A stretch of 64,000 nt of DNA from Bacillus kexueae (GTDB lineage Bacteria > Bacillota > Bacilli > Bacillales > Aeribacillaceae): assembly GCF_022809095.1 (NCBI RefSeq), contig NZ_JALAZE010000002.1:581755-645754 (forward strand), read 5' to 3'. The position numbers and the translations under genes are program-made. Within the stretch, counting starts at the first letter, position 1, and every line of letters begins with the position of its first letter. Positions 9,257-18,429 of the stretch are shown here, one piece after another. The notes beneath the pieces were generated by a model. The model searched no databases. It was given only the letters and a program-made list of their open reading frames with translations, and was not told the origin of the DNA.

Positions 9257-9904
9257 ATGTTTACAGGAATCGTCGAAGAAATCGGAAAAGTGTCAAAAAT
9301 TTTAGGGACAAATGAGGCGATTACGCTAACGATTGAAGCGTCAAAAGTTTTAGAAGACGTTCATTTAGGTGATAGTATTGCTGTAAACGGTGTATGTTTA
9401 ACAGTTACAAGCTTTTCTTCTTCATCTTTTACCGTTGATGTCATGCCAGAAACGATGAAAGCAACTTCATTAAAAATGATTCAACAAGGTTCGAAAGTGA
9501 ATCTTGAGCGAGCAATGGCTGCGAATGGCCGATTTGGAGGTCATTTCGTTTCAGGTCATGTCGATGGTATGGGCGAAATTGTACGCAAAAAAAGAGAGGA
9601 AAATGCTGTTTATTACGATATAAAAGCCCCGAAGGAACTCCTAAACTTTATGATTCTAAAAGGCTCCGTTGCGATAGATGGGACAAGCCTAACCATCTTT
9701 GGAATCAATGATCATCATTTTACCCTTTCTCTTATCCCTCATACTATGTCGGAATCCATAATTGGAGAGAAAGAAATCGGTGATGTCGTAAATATTGAAT
9801 GCGATATGATAGCAAAATATATAAAAAAGTACGTAACTGAACCAAATGCAGAAGAAGCGCGTTCACCGATTACGAAAGAGTTTTTATTGAAAAATGGATT
9901 CTAG
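9257..9904 (+). CDS. ribE: Riboflavin synthase alpha chain
   Basis: 215 residues; dismutates two 6,7-dimethyl-8-ribityllumazines to riboflavin. Two tandem lumazine-binding repeats are visible: MFTGIVEE...GDSIAVNGVCLTV (about 1-97) and GHFVSGHVDG...GSVAIDGTSLTI (about 98-195). The ATG at 9257 has GGAGGTG at 9244-9250 at proper spacing; the GTG at 9248 overlaps it. First gene of the operon here, under the FMN riboswitch, 15 bases before ribBA. Named ribB in older B. subtilis literature. Confidence 0.96.
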   Translation: MFTGIVEEIGKVSKILGTNEAITLTIEASKVLEDVHLGDSIAVNGVCLTVTSFSSSSFTVDVMPETMKATSLKMIQQGSKVNLERAMAANGRFGGHFVSGHVDGMGEIVRKKREENAVYYDIKAPKELLNFMILKGSVAIDGTSLTIFGINDHHFTLSLIPHTMSESIIGEKEIGDVVNIECDMIAKYIKKYVTEPNAEEARSPITKEFLLKNGF

Positions 9905-9919
9905 TTGGAGGGATACATT

Positions 9920-11113
9920 ATGTTTCATACAATAGAAGAAGCAATTGAAGATTTGAAAAATGGTAAAGTTGTCATTGTCGTTGATGATGAAGACCGAGAA
10001 AATGAAGGTGACTTCATTGGGTTAGCTGAGTTTGCTTCACCAGAAATGATTAACTTTATGGCTACTCACGGTAAAGGGCTTATTTGTGTACCGATTACAG
10101 ACGACGATGCAAAAAGATTAGACTTAAAGCCGATGGTAGATCAAAATACAGATCCACACGGGACAGCATTTACTGTAAGTGTTGACTACAAAACGACAAC
10201 GACTGGGATTAGTGCATTTGAGCGAAGTGAAACCATCAAAGCATTAATACGTACCGACGTAAAAGGGAGTGACTTTAAACGGCCTGGACACATATTTCCC
10301 CTTATTGCAAAAAAAGGCGGGGTTCTAAGACGAGCAGGTCATACAGAAGCTGCTGTAGACTTAGCCATTCTTGCTGGATCGAAACCGGCCGGGGTCATTT
10401 GTGAAATTATGAATGAAGACGGAACTATGGCTCGTGTACCACAATTGAAAAAAATTGCGGATGAGCTACAGTTGAAGATGATAACTATAAAAGATTTAAT
10501 TGACTATCGAACAAAAAAAGATCAACTGGTTAAGCGGGAAGTTTCAATTGAACTTCCGACAGAATATGGAAAATTCAATGCAGTTGGTTATACGAGCTTA
10601 ATTGATGGACAAGAACATGTGGCACTCGTTAAGGGAGAAATTCTTCCAGAAGATCCCGTTCTTGTACGAGTGCACTCAGAATGTTTAACCGGAGATGTTT
10701 TTGGATCGAACCGTTGTGACTGCGGCCCTCAATTGCATGCTGCATTGACGCAAATTGAAAAGGAAGGAAAAGGAATCCTTCTATATATGCGCCAAGAAGG
10801 TAGGGGAATTGGACTCATTAATAAGATGAAGGCCTATAAGTTGCAAGAAAGTGGACTGGATACAGTTGAAGCAAATGAGCAACTAGGGTTCGCCCCAGAT
10901 TTACGTGATTATGGTATTGGAGCACAAATTTTAAAAGATTTAGGTGTTAGAAAAATGAGGTTATTAACGAATAATCCTCGTAAAATTGCTGGCTTAGAAG
11001 GATACGGCCTGTCTATCTATGAACGTGTCCCGATTCAAATGCCTGCAAAAGTAGAAAATGAACGGTATTTAAAAACGAAACAATCTAAATTAGGACATAT
11101 GTTACACTTTTAA
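9920..11113 (+). CDS. ribBA: Bifunctional DHBP synthase / GTP cyclohydrolase II
   Basis: 397 residues. Residues ~1-200 form 3,4-dihydroxy-2-butanone-4-phosphate synthase ([13 protein letters not shown] acid cluster, [20 protein letters not shown]). Residues ~205-397 form GTP cyclohydrolase II with the three zinc cysteines in the [16 protein letters not shown] segment and the RQEGRGIGL active site. It supplies both precursors of riboflavin. RBS TTGGAGGGA precedes ATG 9920. Both halves appear intact; length equals B. subtilis RibBA within a residue. Confidence 0.97.
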   Translation: MFHTIEEAIEDLKNGKVVIVVDDEDRENEGDFIGLAEFASPEMINFMATHGKGLICVPITDDDAKRLDLKPMVDQNTDPHGTAFTVSVDYKTTTTGISAFERSETIKALIRTDVKGSDFKRPGHIFPLIAKKGGVLRRAGHTEAAVDLAILAGSKPAGVICEIMNEDGTMARVPQLKKIADELQLKMITIKDLIDYRTKKDQLVKREVSIELPTEYGKFNAVGYTSLIDGQEHVALVKGEILPEDPVLVRVHSECLTGDVFGSNRCDCGPQLHAALTQIEKEGKGILLYMRQEGRGIGLINKMKAYKLQESGLDTVEANEQLGFAPDLRDYGIGAQILKDLGVRKMRLLTNNPRKIAGLEGYGLSIYERVPIQMPAKVENERYLKTKQSKLGHMLHF

Positions 11114-11131
11114 TTTTTGGAGGGATGATTA

Positions 11132-11596
11132 ATGAAAACTTATGAAGGAAATGTAGTAGGAACAGGATTGAGAATAGGAATTGTAGTAGCGCGCTTTAAC
11201 GAGTTTATTACGAGCAAATTGCTAGGCGGTGCAGTGGACGGCTTAGTGCGCCACGGTGTTGATGAGAATAATATCGAAGTTGCATGGGTACCAGGAGCAT
11301 TCGAATTACCGTTAGTTGCGAAAAAGATGGCGGAAACGAATCAATATGATGCGGTTATCACGTTAGGGACAGTAATCAGAGGTTCCACTACGCATTATGA
11401 TTATGTTTGTAATGAGGCGGCAAAAGGGATTGCGCAAGCATCCAATCAAACGGGTATTCCGGTTATTTTTGGTGTCATTACAACGGAAAATATTGAGCAG
11501 GCAATCGAACGTGCTGGAACAAAAGCCGGAAATAAAGGATATGAAGCTGCGGTATCTGCCATTGAAATGGCTAATTTACTAAAGACGATTTCGTGA
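11132..11596 (+). CDS. ribH: 6,7-dimethyl-8-ribityllumazine synthase
   Basis: 154-residue beta subunit that joins the RibBA product to 5-amino-6-ribitylaminouracil. Typical motifs are ARFNEFIT (substrate binding), [21 protein letters not shown] with the catalytic histidine, and [22 protein letters not shown] is 7-8 bases upstream. It is third in the operon and followed after 142 bases by ribT. Confidence 0.97.
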   Translation: MKTYEGNVVGTGLRIGIVVARFNEFITSKLLGGAVDGLVRHGVDENNIEVAWVPGAFELPLVAKKMAETNQYDAVITLGTVIRGSTTHYDYVCNEAAKGIAQASNQTGIPVIFGVITTENIEQAIERAGTKAGNKGYEAAVSAIEMANLLKTIS

Positions 11597-11657
11597 ATTT
11601 TTTATGAAAGGAGTTTAAATTCATTCGGAAACTGTATATAATGTTTAAGAGTCATGG

Positions 11658-11695
11658 AGTACGATGGATGGTGATAACCATTCATTGACGGTACT
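11658..11695 (+). other. Intergenic hairpin between ribH and ribT
   Basis: AGTAC (11658-11662) pairs with GTACT (11691-11695), and inside it GATGGATGGT can pair with ACCATTCATT using G-U pairs around GATA. No T run follows, so it is not an ordinary terminator; it could be an RNA processing or stability element between operon genes. Confidence 0.4.
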
Positions 11696-11720
11696 TACTT
11701 TCGAAACGAAAGTTAAATAA

Positions 11721-12092
<372 letters not shown>

Positions 12093-12122
12093 AAAGCAGA
12101 GGCGAAAGTCTCTGCTTTTTTA
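12093..12122 (+). terminator. Terminator of the rib operon
   Basis: AAAGCAGAG pairs with CTCTGCTTT around GCGAAAGT, followed by T residues, immediately after the ribT stop. The gap to 12403 contains otherwise only repeat copy A. Confidence 0.9.
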
Positions 12123-12124
12123 TA

Positions 12125-12290
12125 GTTACATGAAGTTTAAGTTCAATAAAGTGTTCTCTTTACGGTTTTTTTGGTGTCTAGCTCCAAGCGTCATCAGCTC
12201 GGCTCGCTTCGGTCCTGCTGTGGCGACGGAAGCCTCCTCGCAGGTCCTCCAGCATCCTTCGCCTAAGGACTTGCACTTTGCGCTTTTCTT
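12125..12290 (+). repeat. Structured intergenic repeat, family 1, copy A
   Basis: One of four copies (12125, 14738, 40698, 50455) sharing GTTACA-N-GAAGTTTAAGTTCAATA, GTGTCTAGCTCCAAGCG, GTCGCTTCGG, TGTGGCGACGGAAG and CGCCTAAGGACTTGCGC. Two conserved hairpins can form: CGCCA-T-CAGC with GCTG-TGGCG, and GCAGGTCCT with AGGACTTGC. This copy has diverged at several stem positions (CGTCA, GGTCCT) mostly keeping pairing through G-U. It starts just after the ribT terminator, in the direction of the gene. Confidence 0.85.
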
Positions 12291-12403
12291 ACTTAGACAG
12301 GTATTGTACAACCTATTTGAAGCATAGCAATTGCAAAAGAGTGAAGTCTTTACTTATATTCAATTTAATACGGTTGTAAATGCAACAATGTAAGGGAAGG
12401 CTT

Positions 12404-12919
12404 TTAACGGTTTCGCTTCATTTTTTGCCTTTCTCTCTCAGCTATTACTTCCGAACGGTCTCGAAGTTTATGTTTGTGAAGAATAAACTCATTGGATAAA
12501 TCACTTTCCTTGCCCCAATTTTCTCCTCTTTTTTGAGCATATGTTTGACAAGCTGTTAACAACCGAGCGTCTTGTATTGGTAGCTGTATACTTCTATATG
12601 GAAGACCTTCGTTGATAGCGGTAAGTTGGTTTTGTAGTAGAATATGTAAGTTGTTGTAGTCAATACCTAACGCCGTCACATCATCTTCGTACTTGGCAAA
12701 TAGACGAATACAATTTTGGAGCATTTTTGTTGCTCCGTTCAAGTTGTTCCTTCTGTAATGATATTGTGCAACAGCGCATTGAATGAATGCAACCCAATAG
12801 CCTTTGCGAGAAGCTACATCTTCTTCTTTCCAAAATTCTTCTAAAATTTCGTGGCATTCAAAGTAGTCACGGTCACAATGGAAGTGATACAAATATTGAA
12901 TAAATGGTTTTGGAAACAT
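12404..12919 (-). CDS. ypuF: DUF309 family protein (YpuF-like)
   Basis: 171-residue soluble helical protein. The signature of DUF309 is visible near the N-terminus: FHCDRDYFECHEILEEFWK, with the HE..E pattern, then FIQCAVAQYHYRRNN. Biochemical function is unknown. RBS on the minus strand is AGAGGAG ahead of ATG. It is encoded opposite to the flanking rib and scp genes but holds the same position as B. subtilis ypuF (assigned from memory). Confidence 0.85.
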   Translation of the reverse strand: MFPKPFIQYLYHFHCDRDYFECHEILEEFWKEEDVASRKGYWVAFIQCAVAQYHYRRNNLNGATKMLQNCIRLFAKYEDDVTALGIDYNNLHILLQNQLTAINEGLPYRSIQLPIQDARLLTACQTYAQKRGENWGKESDLSNEFILHKHKLRDRSEVIAERERQKMKRNR

Positions 12920-12984
12920 AATCTACTCCTCTAATGAATGAAGTTATAGAACATTTTACCATAAAAATATTCGATAAATGAATG

Positions 12985-13011
12985 AAAAGAGCTGATACAT
13001 TGTACCAGCTC
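12985..13011 (-). terminator. Terminator of the YjcZ-like gene
   Basis: Near-palindrome GAGCTG-TAC...GTA-CAGCTC (12989-13011) followed on the minus strand by CTTTT. It lies 23 bases after the stop of the small gene. Confidence 0.7.
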
Positions 13012-13033
13012 CGAATGATTACATGTTAACGAT

Positions 13034-13123
13034 TTAGTATAACCAAGCAGCACCTACGATAATTAGTAAAATGAACAGAACAACAATTAACGCAAATCCT
13101 GCACCGTAGTTGTATTCACCCAT
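13034..13123 (-). CDS. YjcZ-family tiny sporulation membrane protein
   Basis: 29 residues, MGEYNYGAGFALIVVLFILL then IIVGAAWLY. The GYGxGFALIVVLFILLIIVG core is the hallmark of the YjcZ family of tiny membrane proteins, abundant in sporulating bacilli and often expressed late in sporulation. RBS AAAGGAGG is 7-9 bases upstream on the minus strand and a terminator follows. Molecular function is unknown. Confidence 0.85.
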   Translation of the reverse strand: MGEYNYGAGFALIVVLFILLIIVGAAWLY

Positions 13124-13369
13124 TTTTTATTTCCTCCTTTAATAACATTTCATTTACAGTTGTATCTTATGAAATTGTTGGAAACATGTATGGGCGAATA
13201 TAACAAGAATTGAAAAAATTAATTTTACATAATCAATGGACGAGAATTAACTATTGGAGAACACGCATATTTGTTCTATACTAGAATTTAGCTGCCTTTT
13301 GGTGAAAACTTCATTTGATTCATTTTGTGTTATGCTTTAAAACACGAATTATAGTTATTTAACGGTGGG

Positions 13370-14140
13370 ATGAAATTGGAATACCTTGTGAAAATTGATG
13401 CGTTTGAAGGTCCACTTGACCTTTTACTTCATTTAATCAACCGTCTAGAAATTGATATTTATGATATACCTGTCTCAAAGATTACTGAGCAATATGTAGC
13501 CTACATTCATACGATGCAAGAACTCGAACTTGATGTAGCATCGGAATATTTAGTAATGGCAGCTACGCTATTATCCATCAAAAGTAGGATGTTATTGCCA
13601 CATCAAGAAGAATCGTTGGAAGATGATGTGTTGATGATGGAAGAAGAAGACCCTAGGGAAGAACTTGTTCAACGGTTAGTTGAATATCGAAAATATAAAG
13701 AAGCAGCGCAGCAGCTTAAAGAAAAGGAAGAAGAGCGAGCACAAATATTTACGAAGCCGCCAAGTGACTTAAGTGACTATGCATCAGCTGTGGAAGGGCA
13801 TAAGCCTCATTTGGATGTTACCGTTTATGATATGATTGGTGCGTTTCAAAAGATGCTTCGCCGCAAGAAGCTTCAAAAGCCATTAGCGACAAGGGTAACA
13901 AGACAGGAAATTCCGATTGAAAAAAGGATGGATGAAATCATTGAAGATCTTCGGATTCATAAAAAGAAACGTCATTTTTTTGAATTATTCCCATCCGATC
14001 AACGGGATTATTTAGTCGTAACGTTTTTAGCTATTTTAGAGTTAATGAAAAATCAATATATTTATATTGAACAGGAACGAAATTTTGCTGACATCTATAT
14101 TTATGGGAGTGAAAAAATCCATGAGCTTCGGGATCATTGA
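13370..14140 (+). CDS. scpA: Segregation and condensation protein A
   Basis: 256-residue kleisin that links SMC heads and works with ScpB in chromosome condensation and segregation. The N-terminal kleisin signature [20 protein letters not shown], the acidic [19 protein letters not shown] hinge and the C-terminal winged-helix region are present. RBS is weak (GGTGGG). The end overlaps scpB by 20 bases, implying translational coupling of the two subunits. Confidence 0.96.
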   Translation: MKLEYLVKIDAFEGPLDLLLHLINRLEIDIYDIPVSKITEQYVAYIHTMQELELDVASEYLVMAATLLSIKSRMLLPHQEESLEDDVLMMEEEDPREELVQRLVEYRKYKEAAQQLKEKEEERAQIFTKPPSDLSDYASAVEGHKPHLDVTVYDMIGAFQKMLRRKKLQKPLATRVTRQEIPIEKRMDEIIEDLRIHKKKRHFFELFPSDQRDYLVVTFLAILELMKNQYIYIEQERNFADIYIYGSEKIHELRDH

Positions 14141-14717
14141 ATGGAAATCAATTGTTGAAGGTCTATTGTTTGCTGCTGGTGACGAAGGACTTTCGATAAA
14201 GCAATTGACTTCTGTTTTGGAAATAGATGAACCAGTCGCTCTTGAAATCATTGAAGATTTGAAACAAGAGTATGAAAAAAAAGAACGAGGAATCATGATT
14301 GTTGAAGTTGCTGGAGCATATCAATTAGCAACGAAAAAAGAGCACGCGCCATATTTAAAGCGATTGGTTGAAACACCAGCAAATCAAGGGCTATCGCAGG
14401 CTGCTTTAGAAACTTTGGCCATCATTGCTTACAGACAACCAATCACTCGAATGGAAGTAGAAGATATACGTGGGGTTAAATCGGAACGTCCGATCCAAAC
14501 ATTAATTGCGAAAGGTTTAATTCAAGATGTAGGAAGAGCAGAAGGGTCGGGAAGAGCAATCTTATATGGGACAACAAGAGAATTCCTCGAGTATTTTGGG
14601 TTAAAAACAATTGAAGAACTTCCGGTATTATCTGATGCCTTGGATGATGACTTTGTTCAAGAAGAAGCGGATTTGTTTTTTGAAAAGTTTACCGAAATGG
14701 AGACAAGTGGTTCATAA
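14121..14717 (+). CDS. scpB: Segregation and condensation protein B
   Basis: 198 residues, two winged-helix domains; dimer partner of ScpA in the SMC complex. Motifs include [34 protein letters not shown] and [15 protein letters not shown]. The ATG at 14121 is chosen by comparison with family N-termini and the GGGAG site at 14105-14109; a GTG at 14109 is possible. Its stop codon lies in the loop of the terminator hairpin. Confidence 0.96.
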   Translation: MSFGIIEWKSIVEGLLFAAGDEGLSIKQLTSVLEIDEPVALEIIEDLKQEYEKKERGIMIVEVAGAYQLATKKEHAPYLKRLVETPANQGLSQAALETLAIIAYRQPITRMEVEDIRGVKSERPIQTLIAKGLIQDVGRAEGSGRAILYGTTREFLEYFGLKTIEELPVLSDALDDDFVQEEADLFFEKFTEMETSGS

Positions 14718-14736
14718 CAACCACTTGTTTTTTTGT
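14703..14736 (+). terminator. Terminator of scpAB, overlapping the scpB stop
   Basis: ACAAGTGGTT (14703-14712) pairs with AACCACTTGT (14719-14728), followed by TTTTTTT. The left arm is scpB coding sequence and the stop codon is in the loop. Confidence 0.92.
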
Positions 14737-14737
14737 T

Positions 14738-14891
14738 GTTACAGAAAGTTTAAGTTCAATAAAGTGTTAAAGTATTCTCTTTACAGTTTTTTTGGGTGTC
14801 TAGCTCCAAGCGCCATCAGCTCGGGTCGCTTCGGCCCTGCTGTGGCGACGGAAGCCTCTTCGCCTAAGGACTTGCGCTTTGCGCTTTTCTT
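14738..14891 (+). repeat. Structured intergenic repeat, family 1, copy B
   Basis: Same element as at 12125, here starting just after the scpB terminator. About 22 bases between GAAGCCTC and TTCGCCTAAGG are missing, exactly removing the left arm (GCAGGTCCT) of the second hairpin; the first hairpin is intact. The remainder of the gap up to dacB (14892-15134) shows only a weak SigE-like signal. Confidence 0.85.
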
Positions 14892-15053
14892 AAGCTCTTT
14901 TCTAAAGAATTGTTCTTTAGTACATTGTTCAGAATTGTATTTACACGATGTTATGGAGCGGAATACACAAGTATTCACTCTAAATGGTATATATAAAACA
15001 ACTCATATCGTGATTTCTCCCCTCTACTTGTTTACGAGTGAATGAAAAATCCC

Positions 15054-15081
15054 TCATAACTAAAGCGTTCTTGCATAAACT
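15054..15081 (+). promoter_or_regulatory. Possible SigE promoter of dacB operon
   Basis: TCATAAC (15054-15060), 13 bases, CATAAACT (15074-15081) resembles the mother-cell SigE pattern (ATA-type -35, CATACAAT-type -10). The operon is SigE-controlled in B. subtilis, which favours it, but the -35 match is poor. Confidence 0.35.
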
Positions 15082-15134
15082 TGTACAAATTATGATGTAC
15101 AAGAAGGAATTAAAAAAGGGGACGTGAACGGTTT

Positions 15135-16271
15135 ATGCGAAATTTTAAAGGATGTGTATTACTTATAGTTGCTTTCCTCTTATTCATGAACATCCCACAA
15201 AAGGTTGAGGGAGCTTTTTCTGTTCAGGCACAAAGTGCTATTTTAATAGAACAAAATACCGGGCGGATATTATTTGAAAAGGACCCTCACGAGAAAATGA
15301 GGATTGCGAGTATAACGAAAATAATGACAGCCATTTTAGCTATTGAATCAGGAAAGTTGGATGAAAAAGTAAAAGTCAGTAGTCGGGCTCCATATACAGA
15401 AGGATCATCCATTTATTTGCAAGAGGGGCAAGAAATCACATTAAGAGATTTAGTGTACGGATTAATGCTCCGATCTGGAAATGACGCAGCTGTTGCAATT
15501 GCCGAATATGTAGGTGGAAGTTTAGAAGGGTTTGTTTATTTGATGAATCAGAAAGCGGAAGAAATCGGGATGATGAATACGCAATTTCGAAATCCCCACG
15601 GACTAGATGACCACAATGATCACTATTCAACTGCATACGATATGGCAAAGTTGACGCAATACGCTATGCGTAATGAAGAGTATCGTGAAATATCAAGCAC
15701 AAAAGTGCATAAAACAGAAGATGGCAAGTATGTGTGGCGCAATAAAAACAAAATGTTAAACTTATATGAATATAGTACTGGGGGGAAAACAGGATATACT
15801 AAATTAGCAAAAAGAACCCTCGTATCAACAGCATCTAACGATTCGTTAGAATTAATCGCGGTAACCTTAAATGATTCAGATGACTGGAACGATCATATGA
15901 ATATGTTCAATCGAGGTTTTTCTTTATACGAAAATGTATTGATTAAAAAAGACGGATCTTTAGAAAAGATAGATGACCCGTTTTATGAGAAAAAAATCTT
16001 TATTGACCGGGAAATTATCTATCCATTAACAGAAGAAGAAAAAGAACAAGTGAAGGTCGATGTGTCGTTATTAAAACCATCCGATCAGTGGGATGACCCA
16101 GAAGATGTTCCTGAAAAAGTTGGTCAGCTAGCAGTCATTTTAAACGATGAAAAAATAGCAGAAAGGGCTATTTATTTTAACCATGAGAAAATGGAGCAAG
16201 AACAAAAAAGCTTAATGGACCATTTTCGTGCACTATTTTCTATCGTAACGGGTGCCGGTCAGGATGGTTAA
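15135..16271 (+). CDS. dacB: D-alanyl-D-alanine carboxypeptidase, sporulation type
   Basis: 378 residues, class-A low-mass penicillin-binding protein trimming peptide side chains; DacB tunes spore-cortex cross-linking. A signal peptide (residues 1-26, cut after VEGA) precedes the catalytic domain with S59-ITK (SxxK), SGN near residue 115 and KTG near 217. RBS AAAGGGGAC is somewhat far (about 12 bases) from ATG. It forms an operon with spmA and spmB, overlapping spmA by 8 bases, which sets it apart from vegetative DacA/DacF. Confidence 0.93.
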   Translation: MRNFKGCVLLIVAFLLFMNIPQKVEGAFSVQAQSAILIEQNTGRILFEKDPHEKMRIASITKIMTAILAIESGKLDEKVKVSSRAPYTEGSSIYLQEGQEITLRDLVYGLMLRSGNDAAVAIAEYVGGSLEGFVYLMNQKAEEIGMMNTQFRNPHGLDDHNDHYSTAYDMAKLTQYAMRNEEYREISSTKVHKTEDGKYVWRNKNKMLNLYEYSTGGKTGYTKLAKRTLVSTASNDSLELIAVTLNDSDDWNDHMNMFNRGFSLYENVLIKKDGSLEKIDDPFYEKKIFIDREIIYPLTEEEKEQVKVDVSLLKPSDQWDDPEDVPEKVGQLAVILNDEKIAERAIYFNHEKMEQEQKSLMDHFRALFSIVTGAGQDG

Positions 16272-16872
16272 TTATATTTGGGTTGCATTGACGCTGATCG
16301 GGATTATTTTTGCGATGTTTAATGGAACGATGGAAGCTGTAAATAAAGCTATTTTTGATGGTGCAAAAGAAGCGGTGACCATTTGCATTGGATTGATAAG
16401 CGTTCTAGTTTTTTGGCTAGGCCTCATGAAGATAGCAGAAAAAGCAGGGCTTTTGAAAAAAATTAGTTTGTTTTTTCGTCCCTTTGTTCAAAGATTATTT
16501 CCCGAAGTTCCACCAGATCATCCAGCAATGGGGTATATTCTTTCGAACATGATTGCGAACATGTTTGGTCTAGGGAATGCAGCCACCCCGCTAGGGATTA
16601 AAGCGATGGAGCAGTTAAAATCACTCAACGGTGGGAAAGATGAAGCTTCGAACAGTATGATTACATTTCTTGCGATTAATACGTCGAGTTTAACATTAAT
16701 TCCTACAACCGTTATCGCCATTCGAATGACCTATGGATCAGATAGTCCGACAGATATTGTAGGAACGACACTCTTGGCAACGCTATGTTCAACCATTGGT
16801 GCCATAATAATCGATCGTTATTTTCGATATAAGCGGACGAAGCGAGGGGGGCATACCGGTTGGAAATCGTAA
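16264..16872 (+). CDS. spmA: Spore maturation protein A
   Basis: 202-residue membrane protein with nucleoside-transporter gate-type sequence. SpmA and SpmB together are needed for normal spore core dehydration. Signatures: FAMFNGTMEAVNKAIFDGAK at the N-terminus and FGLGNAATPLGIKAMEQLK in the centre. ATG 16264 matches family N-termini (MVNxIW); a GTG at 16252 is in frame inside dacB. It overlaps dacB by 8 and spmB by 13 bases. Confidence 0.95.
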   Translation: MVNYIWVALTLIGIIFAMFNGTMEAVNKAIFDGAKEAVTICIGLISVLVFWLGLMKIAEKAGLLKKISLFFRPFVQRLFPEVPPDHPAMGYILSNMIANMFGLGNAATPLGIKAMEQLKSLNGGKDEASNSMITFLAINTSSLTLIPTTVIAIRMTYGSDSPTDIVGTTLLATLCSTIGAIIIDRYFRYKRTKRGGHTGWKS

Positions 16873-17393
16873 GTGTTCTATCATTGTGGTTGATACCGTT
16901 TATTATTGGGTTTATATTATTATACGGGACTGTGAAAAAAGTCGAAACATATGAAGCGTTTGTCGAGGGTGGAAAAGAAGGAATTCAAATTGCGTTTTCT
17001 ATTATTCCTTATTTAGTCGGAATGCTTGTATCCATTACGATTTTCAGAGCCTCTGGTGCAATGGAGTTTTTAATGAATAAGCTACAGCCGATTTTCTCTT
17101 TTATTCATGTGCCAGCTGAAATCTTTCCACTTGCTCTTATTCGTCCGATTTCTGGAACAGCTGCATTAGGTATGACAACTAACATCATATCAACATATGG
17201 ACCGGATTCTTTCATTGGTAGGCTCGCTGCAACGATGCAAGGAAGTACGGATACGACACTGTATGTGTTAACAGTGTATTTTGGAGCCGTAGGGATTAAG
17301 AAAATGGGAGATGCGTTAAAAGTAGGGTTACTTGCGGATTTAGTTGGAATCGTAGCGTCCATTGTTGTTGTTACACTCCTATTTGCAAACTAA
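16860..17393 (+). CDS. spmB: Spore maturation protein B
   Basis: 177-residue membrane partner of SpmA, with EAFVEGGKEGIQIAFSIIPY and RPISGTAALGMTTNIISTYG typical of the family. The start is TTG at 16860 (MEIVSVLSLW), supported by the GAGGGGGGC site at 16844-16852 and the usual family N-terminus. Last gene of the dacB operon. Confidence 0.95.
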   Translation: MEIVSVLSLWLIPFIIGFILLYGTVKKVETYEAFVEGGKEGIQIAFSIIPYLVGMLVSITIFRASGAMEFLMNKLQPIFSFIHVPAEIFPLALIRPISGTAALGMTTNIISTYGPDSFIGRLAATMQGSTDTTLYVLTVYFGAVGIKKMGDALKVGLLADLVGIVASIVVVTLLFAN

Positions 17394-17422
17394 TGGGGAA
17401 TTTAGCTCGTTCGTTAACGTGA

Positions 17423-17474
17423 GTCGAAAGAAGTTAAATTTTAATTTGATTTATAAATTTGATTTTCTTTCGAC
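17423..17474 (+). repeat. 10-bp inverted repeat downstream of spmB
   Basis: GTCGAAAGAA (17423-17432) and TTCTTTCGAC (17465-17474) are perfect complements 32 bases apart, with an almost pure A/T interior. It may add to transcription termination with the hairpin at 17491, or mark a small insertion scar. Confidence 0.45.
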
Positions 17475-17490
17475 AACGATTAAAGGGTTG

Positions 17491-17514
17491 CGCCTTATAG
17501 AAGGCGTGTTTTTG
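17491..17514 (+). terminator. Terminator of dacB-spmAB
   Basis: CGCCTT-ATAG-AAGGCG followed by TGTTTTT. Confidence 0.85.
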
Positions 17515-17597
17515 TTTGGTTTGAAAAAGTAAGTATATATAAGATAAGCGCTTGTCCAAAATGACAGAAAGCATTACTATTGGTTAGAGGTGATACG

Positions 17598-18326
17598 ATG
17601 GAACGTTTACAAAAAGTAATTGCACATGCAGGCATTGCTTCAAGAAGAAAAGCAGAAGAAATGATTTTAGATGGTAAAGTTAAGGTGAATGGAACCGTAA
17701 TACGTGAATTAGGTGTAAAAGTGACAGAGCAAGATCGAATCGAAGTAAATGGAGTCCCCATTGAACGAGAGGAGCCTGTATACTTTTTGCTTTACAAGCC
17801 TAAAGGGGTCATTTCAAGTGTGAAAGATGATAAAGGACGGAAAGTAGTAACGGACTTTTTTGAGAATATAGAAAAGCGAGTTTATCCTATTGGGCGATTA
17901 GACTATGATACGTCCGGCTTATTATTGATGACGAATGACGGTGAATTTGCCAATTTACTCATGCATCCACGCTATGAAATCGAGAAAGTTTACGTTGCAA
18001 AAGTAAAGGGAATCCCAAGTAAGACCGAGTTACGTCAATTAGAAAAGGGAATCAATTTAGAAGATGGCATGACTGCACCAGCAAAGGTAAAAGTGATGTC
18101 CATTGATAAGAAAAAGCAAACGGCAATTATTGAAATCATTATTCATGAAGGTCGTAACAGACAAGTTCGTCGAATGTTTGAAAAAATTGGTCACCCTGTG
18201 TTAAAGCTTAAGCGCGAACGCTATGCATTTCTTGACTTGCACGGATTACGTCCAGGTGATGCTCGAGAGCTTTCTCCACATGAGGTGAAGCAACTTAGGC
18301 ATTTAGCGAAAAACGGTAGAAGTTAA
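17598..18326 (+). CDS. rluB: 23S rRNA pseudouridine synthase B
   Basis: 242 residues. An N-terminal S4 RNA-binding domain (ERLQKVIAHAGIASRRKAEE) is followed by the RsuA/RluB catalytic domain with GRLDYDTSGLLLMTNDGE, which holds the catalytic aspartate, and HEGRNRQVRRMFE. It modifies helix 89 uridine of 23S rRNA. ATG 17598 has AGAGGTG upstream; an ATG at 17580 is in frame but lacks a site. Position upstream of resA agrees with B. subtilis ypuL. Confidence 0.95.
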   Translation: MERLQKVIAHAGIASRRKAEEMILDGKVKVNGTVIRELGVKVTEQDRIEVNGVPIEREEPVYFLLYKPKGVISSVKDDKGRKVVTDFFENIEKRVYPIGRLDYDTSGLLLMTNDGEFANLLMHPRYEIEKVYVAKVKGIPSKTELRQLEKGINLEDGMTAPAKVKVMSIDKKKQTAIIEIIIHEGRNRQVRRMFEKIGHPVLKLKRERYAFLDLHGLRPGDARELSPHEVKQLRHLAKNGRS

Positions 18327-18329
18327 AAA

Positions 18330-18395
18330 TTCACGATTATTTCACATAACCGTCAAAAATAACTCAAATGGAAAAACGAAGAAAAATGATATAAT
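18330..18395 (+). promoter_or_regulatory. Putative resA promoter with PhoP/ResD-like repeats
   Basis: TTCACG, TTCACA and GTCAAA repeat at 11-base intervals (18330, 18341, 18352), a layout like PhoP boxes and also like inverted ResD motifs. An extended -10, TG-A-TATAAT, ends at 18395 without a recognisable -35, as expected for an activator-dependent promoter. The res operon is PhoP/ResD-controlled in B. subtilis; binding here is inferred. Confidence 0.45.
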
Positions 18396-18429
18396 GAAAC
18401 GGAATGCAACAATAAAGGAGTAAGTTTCA

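Noticed and set aside
14611..15045. 144-codon open frame spanning the scpB end and repeat copy B
   Set aside because: It overlaps the confident scpB gene and terminator and continues through non-coding repeat sequence.
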